Below, piece after piece: positions 52,858-60,490 of a stretch of DNA of 64,000 nt. The position numbers and the translations under genes are program-made. The DNA comes from an uncultured Bacilli bacterium (GTDB lineage Bacteria; Bacillota_I; Bacilli_A; RF39; UBA660): positions 310,001 to 374,000 of the forward strand of contig CAKOMW010000001.1 in NCBI GenBank assembly GCA_934096805.1. The letters are read 5' to 3'. Position 1 is the first letter of the stretch, and each line of letters starts with the position of its first letter. Under the pieces are notes generated by a model that saw nothing but the letters and a program-made list of their open reading frames with translations, was not told the origin of the DNA and did no database searches.

Positions 52858-53559
52858 ATGGATTTGTTACATGTTAGTTTTAGGGCTCTTCTTTCTCTTG
52901 TTACTTTATTTTTAGTAGCTAAGGTAATCGGCAAGAAACAGGTTTCTCAACTTAGTTTGTTTGATTATGTTATTGGGATATCTATTGGTAATTTTGCTGC
53001 TGAAATGACTATTAATTTAGATTCTGATATTATGTTTGGAACTCTTGCTGTTTTGATTTATGGTTTTGTTGCTTATTTAATTAATATTCTTACGATGAAG
53101 AGTATTGTTCTACGAAGATTTATTACTGGTAAACCTAATATGGTTATTAAAGATGGAGTTATTCTGGAAGGTGGACTTAAAACTGTTAAATTTGATATAA
53201 ATGATTTGTTGGAACAATGTCGTTCAATGGGTTATTTTGATGTGTCAGAAATTGCTTATGCTTTGGTTGAGTCTGATGGTAAGCTTAGTATTTTACCTAA
53301 GGGTGATTCTCGTAATGTTACTGTTTCGGATATGGGACTTAAGGCTAAACGTTCTAGTATGTGTGCTAATGTGATAATGGATGGTAATGTTATGGAACTT
53401 AATCTTAAGGAAATGGGTAGAAGTAAGGATTGGTTGCTTGATGAGCTTAAGAAGAAGAAAAAGGATGTCTCTGATATATTGCTTGCTACAGTTGATGGTA
53501 GTGGAAAATTATCTATATTTGAAAAAAATAATCTAAAGGCTAATGATTTATTAGAATAG
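52858..53559 (+). CDS. DUF421 (YetF-type) membrane protein
   Basis: The ATG at 52858 is preceded by GTGGTGA; an ATG at 52816 would add 14 hydrophobic residues. The 233-residue protein has three membrane helices (about 5-85), with the conserved VIGKKQVSQLSLFDYVIGISIGNFAAE (split by motif: IGKKQVSQLS and FDYVIGISIGNFAAE). A cytoplasmic domain with GKPNMVIKDGVI and LLEQCRSMGYFDVSEIAYA follows. These are marks of the DUF421/YetF family, whose role is not well settled; some members are spore-associated. Confidence 0.85.
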   Translation: MDLLHVSFRALLSLVTLFLVAKVIGKKQVSQLSLFDYVIGISIGNFAAEMTINLDSDIMFGTLAVLIYGFVAYLINILTMKSIVLRRFITGKPNMVIKDGVILEGGLKTVKFDINDLLEQCRSMGYFDVSEIAYALVESDGKLSILPKGDSRNVTVSDMGLKAKRSSMCANVIMDGNVMELNLKEMGRSKDWLLDELKKKKKDVSDILLATVDGSGKLSIFEKNNLKANDLLE

Positions 53560-53605
53560 TAGATTTTTTTCTTTTTTTGTGGTATTATTATTCTGAGGTA
53601 ATGAT

Positions 53606-54004
53606 ATGAAAGTTAAAGACATTTTGATTATTTTTAGTTTATGTTTTTTACTTACTGGTTGTATCGTGAATCCTTATCATAATCCAAAGTTCGGAGAGGA
53701 TGCTATTGATGCATGGTTTAGTTATAGTGAGGATAATCTTGGTGAAACTAGAAAGAGTTTAGAGAATATTAAAGAGATTATTTCTAAGTCATGTGTTTAT
53801 CTTGAGGATAATGGTTCAATTTATATTTATAAATGTGAAGTTGTTTATCAACCTATTGGGGAGACTGTTATTCCTTTGTCCCGTAATAAGACTATTTCTT
53901 TGTATGTGGCTTTTAAACCTGATGGTGATTCTTATACTTATAGGGTTTATAATTCTAGTAGTAAGAATGGTGTTTGGAAATTGGATGATGATTTAAATTA
54001 TTAG
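53606..54004 (+). CDS. Putative lipoprotein (132 aa)
   Basis: GAGGTAATG precedes the ATG. A signal peptide of about 18 residues ends in the lipobox LTGC, so the mature protein would be lipid-anchored at Cys 19. The remaining 114 residues have a CVYLEDNGSIYIYKCEV beta part and end acidic. I do not recognise a family. It lies between DUF421 and DUF308 membrane protein genes with a ten-base gap to the latter. Confidence 0.6.
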   Translation: MKVKDILIIFSLCFLLTGCIVNPYHNPKFGEDAIDAWFSYSEDNLGETRKSLENIKEIISKSCVYLEDNGSIYIYKCEVVYQPIGETVIPLSRNKTISLYVAFKPDGDSYTYRVYNSSSKNGVWKLDDDLNY

Positions 54005-54014
54005 GAGGGATATT

Positions 54015-54551
54015 GTGTCAAAGAAAGTATGGACGTTTATAATTGGAATACTTCTTATAGTGGGAGGATTAGTTCTTTTTATTGAACCGGAGCAGTCTTT
54101 TGCTAAGTTGGTTTCTTTTATAGGTATTATTTTGATTGTTACTGGTGTTATTAAGGTTGTTTATGCTTTTGTTAGTAGGGATAGTCTTTTGATGCCTGGT
54201 AATGTGTTTATGGGTGGTTTTTTGAATTCGATATTTGGACTTATTTTGCTTTTTAATCCAGATGTTACAGTTAAGGTTATTTCTATTTTTATAGGTCTTT
54301 GGTTTATTTCGACTGCTCTTTCTTCACTTGTGTTGGTGCTTAATATTAAGAGTCGTGATAGTTTTAGTCAAAGTATGCTTGTTACAAATGTTATAAAGCT
54401 TATTATAGGTATTGTGGTTCTTACTACTCCGATTATTTCGGTTTTGTTTACGGGTATATTTTTAGGAATATGTCTTATTGTGATTGGTGTTTTTGTTTTA
54501 TTGAGTGCTAAAAGCGATGAAAAGGTTTACAAAGTAAGGGTTAAAAAATAG
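54015..54551 (+). CDS. DUF308 (HdeD-like) membrane protein
   Basis: It starts at GTG 54015 after TAGGAGG. The 178-residue protein has six hydrophobic helices in three similar pairs (IIGILLIVGGLVLFIEP, GLILLFNPDV, IIGIVVLTTPII), a pattern of the HdeD/DUF308 family. These are inner membrane proteins of unclear role, linked to acid resistance in enterics. It ends in a terminator and is probably co-transcribed with the lipoprotein gene. Confidence 0.75.
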   Translation: MSKKVWTFIIGILLIVGGLVLFIEPEQSFAKLVSFIGIILIVTGVIKVVYAFVSRDSLLMPGNVFMGGFLNSIFGLILLFNPDVTVKVISIFIGLWFISTALSSLVLVLNIKSRDSFSQSMLVTNVIKLIIGIVVLTTPIISVLFTGIFLGICLIVIGVFVLLSAKSDEKVYKVRVKK

Positions 54552-54561
54552 AAAATTGATA

Positions 54562-54588
54562 AAAGGTGTTGTCTAACATCTTTTTTTT
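54562..54588 (+). terminator. Terminator after the DUF308 gene
   Basis: AAAGGTGTT (54562-54570) pairs with AACATCTTT (54575-54583), then a T run. Confidence 0.8.
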
Positions 54589-54615
54589 GTGATACAATCA
54601 TTTATGGTGAGATAT

Positions 54616-55068
54616 ATGGAATATAAAATTACATTAAGAGATGAAAGCGAAACTATTGAACTTGCTGAAAATATGGAATCAGAAAAGTTTGCTAATATGG
54701 TTATATGTTTGAATGGAGATTTAGGTAGTGGTAAGACTGTTTTTGCTAAGGGTTTTGCTAGTGCTTTGGGTATTGATGAAGTTATTACTTCTCCGACTTA
54801 TAATATTGTAAAGGAATATTATTCTGGAGAAATGCCTCTTTTTCATATGGATGTTTATAGATTGGATGAAACTGATGTTATGATAGATTTCTCTGAATAT
54901 TTTGTTAAGAAGGGTGTTTCTATTATTGAATGGTCAGATATGATAAAGGATGAATTGCCTGATGAAAGATTGGAAATTAATTTTAAGATAATTGGCGAAG
55001 ATACAAGACTTGTTATTATAAAACCTATTGGTAAAAGATATGAAGACTTATGTGAGGCAGTGTTATGA
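54616..55068 (+). CDS. tsaE: tRNA t6A biosynthesis ATPase TsaE
   Basis: The ATG at 54616 follows GGTGAG; the ORF extension to 54589 lies in the terminator. The 150-residue protein has Walker A LNGDLGSGKTVFAKGFA, SPTYNIVKEY, MDVYRLD and IIEWSD, the TsaE signature. It works with TsaB and TsaD to make t6A37 in tRNAs reading ANN codons. The next gene starts within its stop (ATGA). Confidence 0.93.
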   Translation: MEYKITLRDESETIELAENMESEKFANMVICLNGDLGSGKTVFAKGFASALGIDEVITSPTYNIVKEYYSGEMPLFHMDVYRLDETDVMIDFSEYFVKKGVSIIEWSDMIKDELPDERLEINFKIIGEDTRLVIIKPIGKRYEDLCEAVL

Positions 55069-55682
55069 TAAGTCTTTTTTTAAATACTTCGATTGATTTC
55101 CTTTCTGTTGCTATTGTTAAAAATGGGGTTGTTTTGGATTCTTCTTATACTAAGCTTAATAATGATTTGTCAAAGATTACACTTTCTACGATTGATGGAA
55201 TGCTTAGTGGTTTAGGTATTTCAAAGAGAAATATTAATGAAATTGTTTGTGTTAATGGACCTGGTTCTTTTACTGGGCTTAGAATAGGGGTTACTATAGC
55301 TAAGGTTTGGGCTTATAGTTTAGGTCTTGATGTTGTACCTGTTTCTAGTTTGTTTACTATGGCTACTGGTGTTAGTGGTGATTATATAGTTCCTATTATT
55401 GATGCAAGGCGTGGTTTTGTTTATGCTGGCATTTATGATAGAAATTATAATGTTGTTATGGATGATTGTTATATATCTTTTGATTTGTTAAAGGATAAGG
55501 TTAGTTCTTTGGAAGGGGATGTTTGTTATGTTTCTTCTTCTGGCTTTAATGATTCTATTTGCTATGTTCCAGATATTGAAAGGTTGTTTAAATATCTTGA
55601 TAGGAGTAAGGTTTGTTCTTCATTTTCATTTGTGCCTAATTATTTAAAGAGAGTAGAAGCAGAGGAAAAATTAAATGGTTAA
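55065..55682 (+). CDS. tsaB: tRNA t6A biosynthesis protein TsaB
   Basis: The 205-residue actin-fold protein has LFLNTSIDFLSVAIV, the conserved VCVNGPGSFTGLRIGVTIAK and VPIIDARRGFVYAGIY. It pairs with TsaD and lacks its own catalysis. It overlaps tsaE by four bases and rimI by eight, so the four genes form a tightly coupled operon. Confidence 0.93.
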   Translation: MISLFLNTSIDFLSVAIVKNGVVLDSSYTKLNNDLSKITLSTIDGMLSGLGISKRNINEIVCVNGPGSFTGLRIGVTIAKVWAYSLGLDVVPVSSLFTMATGVSGDYIVPIIDARRGFVYAGIYDRNYNVVMDDCYISFDLLKDKVSSLEGDVCYVSSSGFNDSICYVPDIERLFKYLDRSKVCSSFSFVPNYLKRVEAEEKLNG

Positions 55683-56049
55683 AGAGATTGATGTTAATTT
55701 GCTTAGTGATTTTGGTATTGTTGATGATTGCAATCCTTTTGCTAAGTATATTGGTTATTACCTTTCTGATGAGATAGTTGGTTATATCTACTATAGTGTT
55801 ATGTATGATAGAGTAGAGATTTGTAATGTTTTTGTGAGAGAGGATATGAGGAATAAGAAAATTGGTTCTTCTATGATGGAATATTTAATTGACTTGGTTT
55901 CTCCTGATGTTTATAATATTACATTGGAGGTTAGTGTTTTAAATATTAATGCGATTGCTTTGTATAAAAAGTATGGTTTTAAAGAGGTTGCGATAAGGCG
56001 TGGTTACTATAATGGAATAGATGGTATTCTTATGGAGTTGATATTATGA
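55675..56049 (+). CDS. rimI: Ribosomal-protein-alanine acetyltransferase RimI-like (GNAT)
   Basis: The 124-residue protein has the GNAT acetyl-CoA loop VREDMRNKKIGSSMMEYLI and the C-terminal LEVSVLNINAIALYKKYGFKEVAIRRGYY, which is typical of RimI. It is short by about 20 residues at the N-terminus compared with usual RimI. Its place between tsaB and tsaD is standard in Firmicutes. The natural substrate may be S18 or another protein. Confidence 0.85.
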   Translation: MVKEIDVNLLSDFGIVDDCNPFAKYIGYYLSDEIVGYIYYSVMYDRVEICNVFVREDMRNKKIGSSMMEYLIDLVSPDVYNITLEVSVLNINAIALYKKYGFKEVAIRRGYYNGIDGILMELIL

Positions 56050-57050
56050 AAGATGTTTATATTTTAGGTATTGAGAGTAGTTGTGATGAGACTAGTGTGT
56101 CAATTGTGAAGAATGGTAATTATGAAGTGTGTACTGTTATTTTGAGTCAAGTTGATATTCATACTTTGTATGGCGGAGTAGTACCTGAAATTGCTAGTAG
56201 GAATCATGTTAAGGATATTACTTTTGTTATTGATAAGTGTTTTAAGGATTCTGGTATTACAATGGATATGATTGATGCTGTTGCGGTAACTTATGGACCT
56301 GGTCTTATTGGGTCGCTTCTTGTTGGGCTTGAGGCTGCTAAAACTATTGCTTATTTGTATGATAAGCCTTTGATACCTGTTCATCATATTATTGGTCATA
56401 TTTATGCTAATAATATTGAAAAGGAGCTTGTTTTTCCTTTGATTGCTCTTGTTATAAGTGGTGGTCATACTGAACTTATTAAAATGGATGATCATCTTAG
56501 TTTTGCTAAGATTGGTGGTACTTTGGATGATGCTGTTGGTGAGTGTTATGATAAAGTAGCAAGGGTTGTTGGAATTGGGTATCCTGGTGGACCTTTGGTT
56601 GATAGATTAGCTCATGCTGGTAAGGTTAGTTATCATTTGCCTATTCCAATGAATGATGATAGTTATAATTTTAGTTTTAGTGGTTTGAAAAGTGCGGTTA
56701 TTAATTTGGTTCATAATGAGGAACAGAGGGGAAATTCTATAAATAAAGAAGATTTATGTGCGTCTTTTCAGGATGTTGTTGTTAAGTCTTTGGTTGGTAA
56801 AACGGTTAGAGCTTTGAATGATTTTGATGTTAAGAGATTAATATTAGCAGGAGGGGTGGCTGCGAATCGTGGAATAAGGGAAGCTTTGGAGAATGAATCT
56901 TTGCGTAATGGTTTTGATTTTTCTTTTCCTGATATGAAGTATTGCACTGATAATGCAACAATGATTGCTGCTGCTGGTTATTTTTTGTATAAAAATGACG
57001 TGCGTGCAGGGCTTAATTTGAATGCAAAATCTAGTGAAAAGTTGGTTTGA
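56046..57050 (+). CDS. tsaD: tRNA N6-threonylcarbamoyltransferase TsaD
   Basis: The 334-residue protein has LGIESSCDETSVSIV, GGVVPEIASRNHVKDI, the metal site VHHIIGHIYAN (HxxxH) and VISGGHTELI, with LAGGVAANRGIRE near the end. It transfers threonylcarbamoyl to A37. It starts inside the rimI stop. It ends with UGA, showing that UGA is not Trp here. Confidence 0.96.
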   Translation: MKDVYILGIESSCDETSVSIVKNGNYEVCTVILSQVDIHTLYGGVVPEIASRNHVKDITFVIDKCFKDSGITMDMIDAVAVTYGPGLIGSLLVGLEAAKTIAYLYDKPLIPVHHIIGHIYANNIEKELVFPLIALVISGGHTELIKMDDHLSFAKIGGTLDDAVGECYDKVARVVGIGYPGGPLVDRLAHAGKVSYHLPIPMNDDSYNFSFSGLKSAVINLVHNEEQRGNSINKEDLCASFQDVVVKSLVGKTVRALNDFDVKRLILAGGVAANRGIREALENESLRNGFDFSFPDMKYCTDNATMIAAAGYFLYKNDVRAGLNLNAKSSEKLV

Positions 57051-57094
57051 TTTTAAAAAAAAACAAAAAAAAGTTAAAAATTGTAAAAAATTGC

Positions 57095-57123
57095 TTGCAA
57101 AATCATAAAATATATAGTATCAT
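57095..57123 (+). promoter_or_regulatory. Possible promoter of the tRNA cluster
   Basis: TTGCAA (57095-57100), 17 bp, TATCAT (57118-57123). An alternative is TTGCTT (57091) with TATAGT (57113) at 16 bp. Both lie in an A-rich stretch before the first tRNA. Confidence 0.45.
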
Positions 57124-57150
57124 TTATATTGCTTACATGAGTTTGCATAT

Positions 57151-57227
<77 letters not shown>

Positions 57228-57232
57228 TAATT

Positions 57233-57309
57233 GCCTCAATAGCTCAGTTGGTTAGAGCACTTGACTGTTAATCAAGGGGTCCTAGGTTCAAGTCCTAGTT
57301 GGGGCGCCA
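57233..57309 (+). tRNA. trnN: tRNA-Asn (GTT)
   Basis: The acceptor GCCTCAA pairs with TTGGGGC, the anticodon loop carries GTT, the T-loop is TTCAAGT, discriminator G, CCA encoded. 77 bases. Confidence 0.95.
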
Positions 57310-57317
57310 TTATTATT

Positions 57318-57394
57318 GGCCCGTTGGTGAAGCGGCTTAACACACCACCCTTTCACGGTGGCATTCTCGGGTTCGAATCCCGTACGGGTCACCA
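57318..57394 (+). tRNA. trnE: tRNA-Glu (TTC)
   Basis: The acceptor GGCCCGT pairs with ACGGGTC, the anticodon stem CCACC/GGTGG holds loop CTTTCAC (anticodon TTC), the T-loop is TTCGAAT, CCA is encoded. 77 bases. Confidence 0.95.
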
Positions 57395-57405
57395 AATATG
57401 TAAGT

Positions 57406-57431
57406 AAAGTCCTTTTGAGGGCTTTTTCTTT
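57406..57431 (+). terminator. Terminator of the tRNA cluster
   Basis: AAAGTCCT (57406-57413) pairs with AGGGCTTT (57418-57425) with one wobble, then a T-rich tail. Confidence 0.75.
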
Positions 57432-57452
57432 TGAAAAAAGGTGCTAAAAGTA

Positions 57453-57481
57453 TTGACTTGTGAGTATTATTTTAGTATAAT
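57453..57481 (+). promoter_or_regulatory. SigA-type promoter of rplM-rpsI
   Basis: TTGACT (57453-57458), 17 bp, TATAAT (57476-57481). Near consensus. Confidence 0.75.
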
Positions 57482-57487
57482 TTTAGT

Positions 57488-57569
57488 CGGTACATTTTCT
57501 TATATATTAATTTTTATGGGAATTGGGAACTCTTATAGAGATTGATATTGATTAAATAGGAGGATTAAT
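57488..57569 (+). promoter_or_regulatory. Leader of rplM, possible L13 leader RNA
   Basis: About 80 bases of untranslated leader contain TGGGAATTGGGAACTC and a T-rich stretch before TAGGAGG. L13 leader RNAs are known in Firmicutes at this place; the match here is by position and general look only. Confidence 0.4.
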
Positions 57570-58001
57570 ATGAAAAGTTATATGCAAAAAAAAGAAACTG
57601 TTGAACGTAAATGGTATGTCATTGATGCTACTGATGTTACTTTAGGACGTTTGGCTAGTAAGGTTGCTCATATGTTAAGAGGAAAACATAAGGCTACTTA
57701 TACACCACATATTGATTGTGGAGATTATATTATTATTACTAATGCTAGTAAAGTTAATTTAACTGGTAATAAATTAGATAAGAAAATTTATTATAATCAT
57801 TCTGGTTATACTGGTGGTTTAAGAGAAAGAACTGCTAGAGTAATGAAAGAAAAATATCCGGTTGAAATGGTAGAAAGAGCTATTAAAGGAATGCTACCTC
57901 ATAATAGATTAGGTAGAGCAATGGCTAAGAAATTATTTGTTTATGAAGGAGAAACTCATCCACATATGGCTCAAAAGCCAGAAGTGCTTGAAGTTAAATA
58001 G
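57570..58001 (+). CDS. rplM: Ribosomal protein L13
   Basis: The 143-residue product has KWYVIDATDVTLGRLASKVAHMLRGKHK (read in parts: KWYVIDA, LGRLASKVAHMLRGKHKATY), TPHIDCGDYIIITNASK and AIKGMLPHNRLGR. L13 is an early 50S assembly protein. TAGGAGG precedes the start and rpsI follows by 11 bases. Confidence 0.97.
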   Translation: MKSYMQKKETVERKWYVIDATDVTLGRLASKVAHMLRGKHKATYTPHIDCGDYIIITNASKVNLTGNKLDKKIYYNHSGYTGGLRERTARVMKEKYPVEMVERAIKGMLPHNRLGRAMAKKLFVYEGETHPHMAQKPEVLEVK

Positions 58002-58012
58002 GGAGGTTTATT

Positions 58013-58435
58013 ATGGCAAAGAAAGATAATACTTGTTATTATGGTACTGGTAAGAGAAAGACTAGTATTGCTAAAGTTAAGTTATTTGAAGGAACTGGTA
58101 AGATTACTGTTAATGGAAAAGATGTTTATGAATATTTTCCTTTTGAAACTTTAGTTATGGATTTGTGTCAACCTTTAGATTTAACTGAAACTAGAGAAAA
58201 GTATGATGTTGTAGCAGAAGTTAAGGGTGGAGGTTTTTCAGGACAAACTGGTGCGATTAGATTAGGTATTGTTAGAGCTTTACTTGAATCTGATGCTACT
58301 GATCCAACTGAAGAAACAAGTTTTAGAAAAATATTAAAGAGAGCTGGTTTTGTTACTCGTGATTCTAGAATTAAAGAACGTAAGAAACCAGGTTTAAAGA
58401 AAGCAAGACGTGCACCACAATTTTCAAAGAGATAA
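58013..58435 (+). CDS. rpsI: Ribosomal protein S9
   Basis: The 140-residue product has YYGTGKRKTSIAKVKLFEGTG and GGGFSGQTGAIRLGIVRALL, and ends in the basic tail KKARRAPQFSKR that reaches P-site tRNA. It is about ten residues longer than usual at the N-terminus. Confidence 0.97.
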   Translation: MAKKDNTCYYGTGKRKTSIAKVKLFEGTGKITVNGKDVYEYFPFETLVMDLCQPLDLTETREKYDVVAEVKGGGFSGQTGAIRLGIVRALLESDATDPTEETSFRKILKRAGFVTRDSRIKERKKPGLKKARRAPQFSKR

Positions 58436-58448
58436 ACAAGCTTTTTGG

Positions 58449-58475
58449 AAAGCCCATTTTGTGGGCTTTTTTTTG
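58449..58475 (+). terminator. Terminator of rplM-rpsI
   Basis: AAAGCCCA (58449-58456) pairs with TGGGCTTT (58462-58469), then a T run. Confidence 0.85.
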
Positions 58476-58573
58476 ATGACTAAATATCAAAATATGTACT
58501 TTTTAAAGGCTGTAGACTACAAAGTCCTTGTCAATCCTTTATTTATCCTAGATTAGTAGAATCATCTAGGTGA

Positions 58574-58600
58574 ACAAATTAATAATTTGTGTGATATAAT
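58574..58600 (+). promoter_or_regulatory. Palindrome next to a -10 box before the broken phosphatase gene
   Basis: ACAAATT-AAT-AATTTGT (58574-58590) is a perfect inverted repeat ending five bases before TATAAT (58595-58600). It sits where a repressor would block RNA polymerase. No clear -35 box is seen. Confidence 0.4.
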
Positions 58601-58620
58601 GTAATTAGGTTGGTTGTTTA

Positions 58621-59276
58621 ATGAAAATATTTTTAATAAGACATGGTGAATCAATGCAAAATACCAAAGATAATTATAAAATTGGCTTACCTGATCATAA
58701 AGTAAGGGGAAAAGAGAAGCCTCGCTAGCAGGTGAATTTTTATTATCATATATTAGTGATAATAATATAGATTTATCTAACTCAGTAATGTGGGTTAGTC
58801 CGTATGCTAGAACTAGAGAAACAGCAAGTATAATTAATGAAATGTTAGGTATAAAGAATATTAAAGAAGATATTACTCTAATAGAACAGCAATATGGTTT
58901 ATTTAGTGATAAAGAAATACAAACAATAGAAAAAATGTATCCAGAACAATTTGCATTTTATGATAATTATTATCAAAATGATGGAAAGTTTTATGCAAAA
59001 CTTCCACAAGGTGAAAGTCCTTTTGATGTAGCATTAAGAACTAAACAGTTTATCAATACTGTTTACAGAGATAAAGAGGATACTTTGTTTGTAGTATCAC
59101 ATGGTACAACAATTAAAACAATTGTAATGAATTTTTTTCACTATTCACCAGAATGGTATAATTCTGAGCCTACTCCTGGAAATTGCTCAATAAGATTAAT
59201 TGAAAGTAATGATAATGTAAATACTGAGAAATATATTTATAATAAACCCGAAATAAAAAAATTAGTACGAAAATAA
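58621..59276 (+). pseudogene. Histidine phosphatase (phosphoglycerate mutase-like), frameshifted
   Basis: The frame opened at 58621 reads MKIFLIRHGESMQN...DHKV and stops at 58726. The rest of the protein continues in the -1 frame from about 58707 (GKREASLAGEF, WVSPYARTRETA, VVSHGTTIKTI) to 59276. The catalytic RHG and the second His (SHG) are thus split between frames. Compared with family members, three or four residues (usually like SLTK) are missing at the break, which suggests a small deletion. A sequencing error or a weak programmed shift is less likely. Confidence 0.7.
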
Positions 59277-59312
59277 AATGTTTTTAAAATATCATTATTA
59301 GTAAAATAGAAA

Positions 59313-59467
59313 GTATGTAATTTAGTAAGATATCGCTAAGGATATGTGTGAGACCTGTTGTGTAGGTGACATATAGGCTATAAATGCCATGTAAAGTGCT
59401 GTAAATAAAGGAAAGTTAATTTACATACGTTAAAAAATATACCTTGGAGTTTTTCAAGGTTTTCTTT
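59313..59467 (+). ncRNA. Structured RNA upstream of abiF (putative AbiF-associated ncRNA)
   Basis: GTATGTAA (59313-59320) pairs perfectly with TTACATAC (59421-59428) to close a domain of about 115 bases. Inside are ATATGT (59342-59347)/ACATAT (59369-59374) enclosing ACCT/AGGT (59353-59356/59364-59367), and GGC/GCC near 59376-59388. A -10-like TAAAAT ends at 59307, six bases before the stem, and an intrinsic terminator closes the unit. No open frame of note is inside. From recollection of the family, AbiF toxins are paired with a structured RNA encoded just upstream; this RNA is in that place. Exact ends are inferred. Confidence 0.6.
59441..59467 (+). terminator. Terminator of the structured RNA
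   Basis: ACCTTG (59441-59446) pairs with CAAGGT (59455-59460), then TTTTCTTTT. It separates the RNA from the abiF promoter. Confidence 0.75.
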
Positions 59468-59491
59468 TGTCCTAATTTGTGCTTTGTTTTA

Positions 59492-59521
59492 TTGCAGAGT
59501 TTGGAGTGTTTGTGTTATAAT
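59492..59521 (+). promoter_or_regulatory. SigA-type promoter of abiF
   Basis: TTGCAG (59492-59497), 18 bp, TATAAT (59516-59521), with abiF starting 22 bases later. It shows that abiF is transcribed separately from the upstream RNA. Confidence 0.65.
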
Positions 59522-59542
59522 TTTATTGTTAGGAGAATAGAT

Positions 59543-60490
59543 ATGGGGAAGAAAATATTTAAGACATTAGATGAACAAGTAGAAATTTTAAAAAATAAAG
59601 GTCTAGTTATAGATGATGAGACTTATGCTAAAGAAATATTGCTTCGTGAAAATTATTTCTTTTTGAATGGTTATCGTCATTTATTTATGAAGTCTCTTGA
59701 TAATAATTTATTTATTGGGGGAACTAAGATAGAAGAGCTTTATAGTTTATTTTTGTTTGATAGAAAGCTTAGGAGTATATTTTTTAAGAATATATTGATT
59801 GTTGAGAATAATGTTAAGTCTATTATTTCTTATCAATTATCTAAGAAGTATGGTTATAGAGAAAAAGATTATTTGAATCCGAATAACTTTGTTAGTAATG
59901 GTGCGAAGAGGAAGCAGGTTAATGATTTACTTGGTAAAATGAAAAGACAGATTAAGTCTAATGCTACAGGTCATTCTGCTACTATGCATTATGTTAATAA
60001 CTATGGTTATATTCCTCTTTGGGTACTGGTTAAAGTGTTGTCTTTTGGTATTGTTTCTGAGCTTTTTTCTATACTTAAGAAAGAGGATCAGTATGAGATT
60101 GTTGATTTATATGATTTAGATATTGAAACTTTTTCTAATTATTTAGTAATACTTTCTAATTATCGTAATTTGTGTGCTCATGAAGATATTATGTTTGAAA
60201 ATAGGACACAAAAGGTTATATCTGATACTAAATATCATAGAATTTTAAATATACCGATGATGGATGATGAATATATTTATGGTAAGAATGATTTATATGC
60301 TTTGGTTATTATTTTAAAATGTCTTTTGAAGGATGATGAGATAAAGGATATGATGAATGAGGTTGACAAAGCTATTAGTAATCTTGAATTTAATCTTAGG
60401 AGTATTCCTATTGATAAGGTTCTTGATAGGATGGGCTTTTGTAGTAACTATATGGATATAGTTGATATTAGGAAAAAGGAGATATTTTAA
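59543..60490 (+). CDS. abiF: AbiF-type HEPN protein (Abi_2 family), abortive infection / toxin
   Basis: The ATG at 59543 follows TAGGAG; the frame upstream to 59444 lies in the promoter. The 315-residue protein starts with KTLDEQVEILKNKGL...ILLRENYFFLNGYR, typical of the Abi_2 (AbiD/AbiF) family, and has the HEPN RNase motif RNLCAH at residues 208-213 (RxxxxH). This family causes growth arrest or abortive infection by cutting RNA. An upstream structured RNA suggests RNA-based control. htrA starts on the base after its stop. The Abi_2 assignment is strong; the choice of AbiF over AbiD rests on the neighbouring RNA. Confidence 0.85.
   Translation: MGKKIFKTLDEQVEILKNKGLVIDDETYAKEILLRENYFFLNGYRHLFMKSLDNNLFIGGTKIEELYSLFLFDRKLRSIFFKNILIVENNVKSIISYQLSKKYGYREKDYLNPNNFVSNGAKRKQVNDLLGKMKRQIKSNATGHSATMHYVNNYGYIPLWVLVKVLSFGIVSELFSILKKEDQYEIVDLYDLDIETFSNYLVILSNYRNLCAHEDIMFENRTQKVISDTKYHRILNIPMMDDEYIYGKNDLYALVIILKCLLKDDEIKDMMNEVDKAISNLEFNLRSIPIDKVLDRMGFCSNYMDIVDIRKKEIF

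Noticed and set aside
58707..58713. Programmed -1 frameshift in the histidine phosphatase
   Set aside because: The G GGA AAA heptamer would restore the frame, but conserved residues are missing at the joint and no stimulating hairpin is clear.
59313..59467. Riboswitch or CRISPR-like reading of the RNA before abiF
   Set aside because: There are no repeats, and the terminator is followed by a separate promoter for abiF, so it is not a cis leader of that mRNA. It matches no riboswitch class I know.
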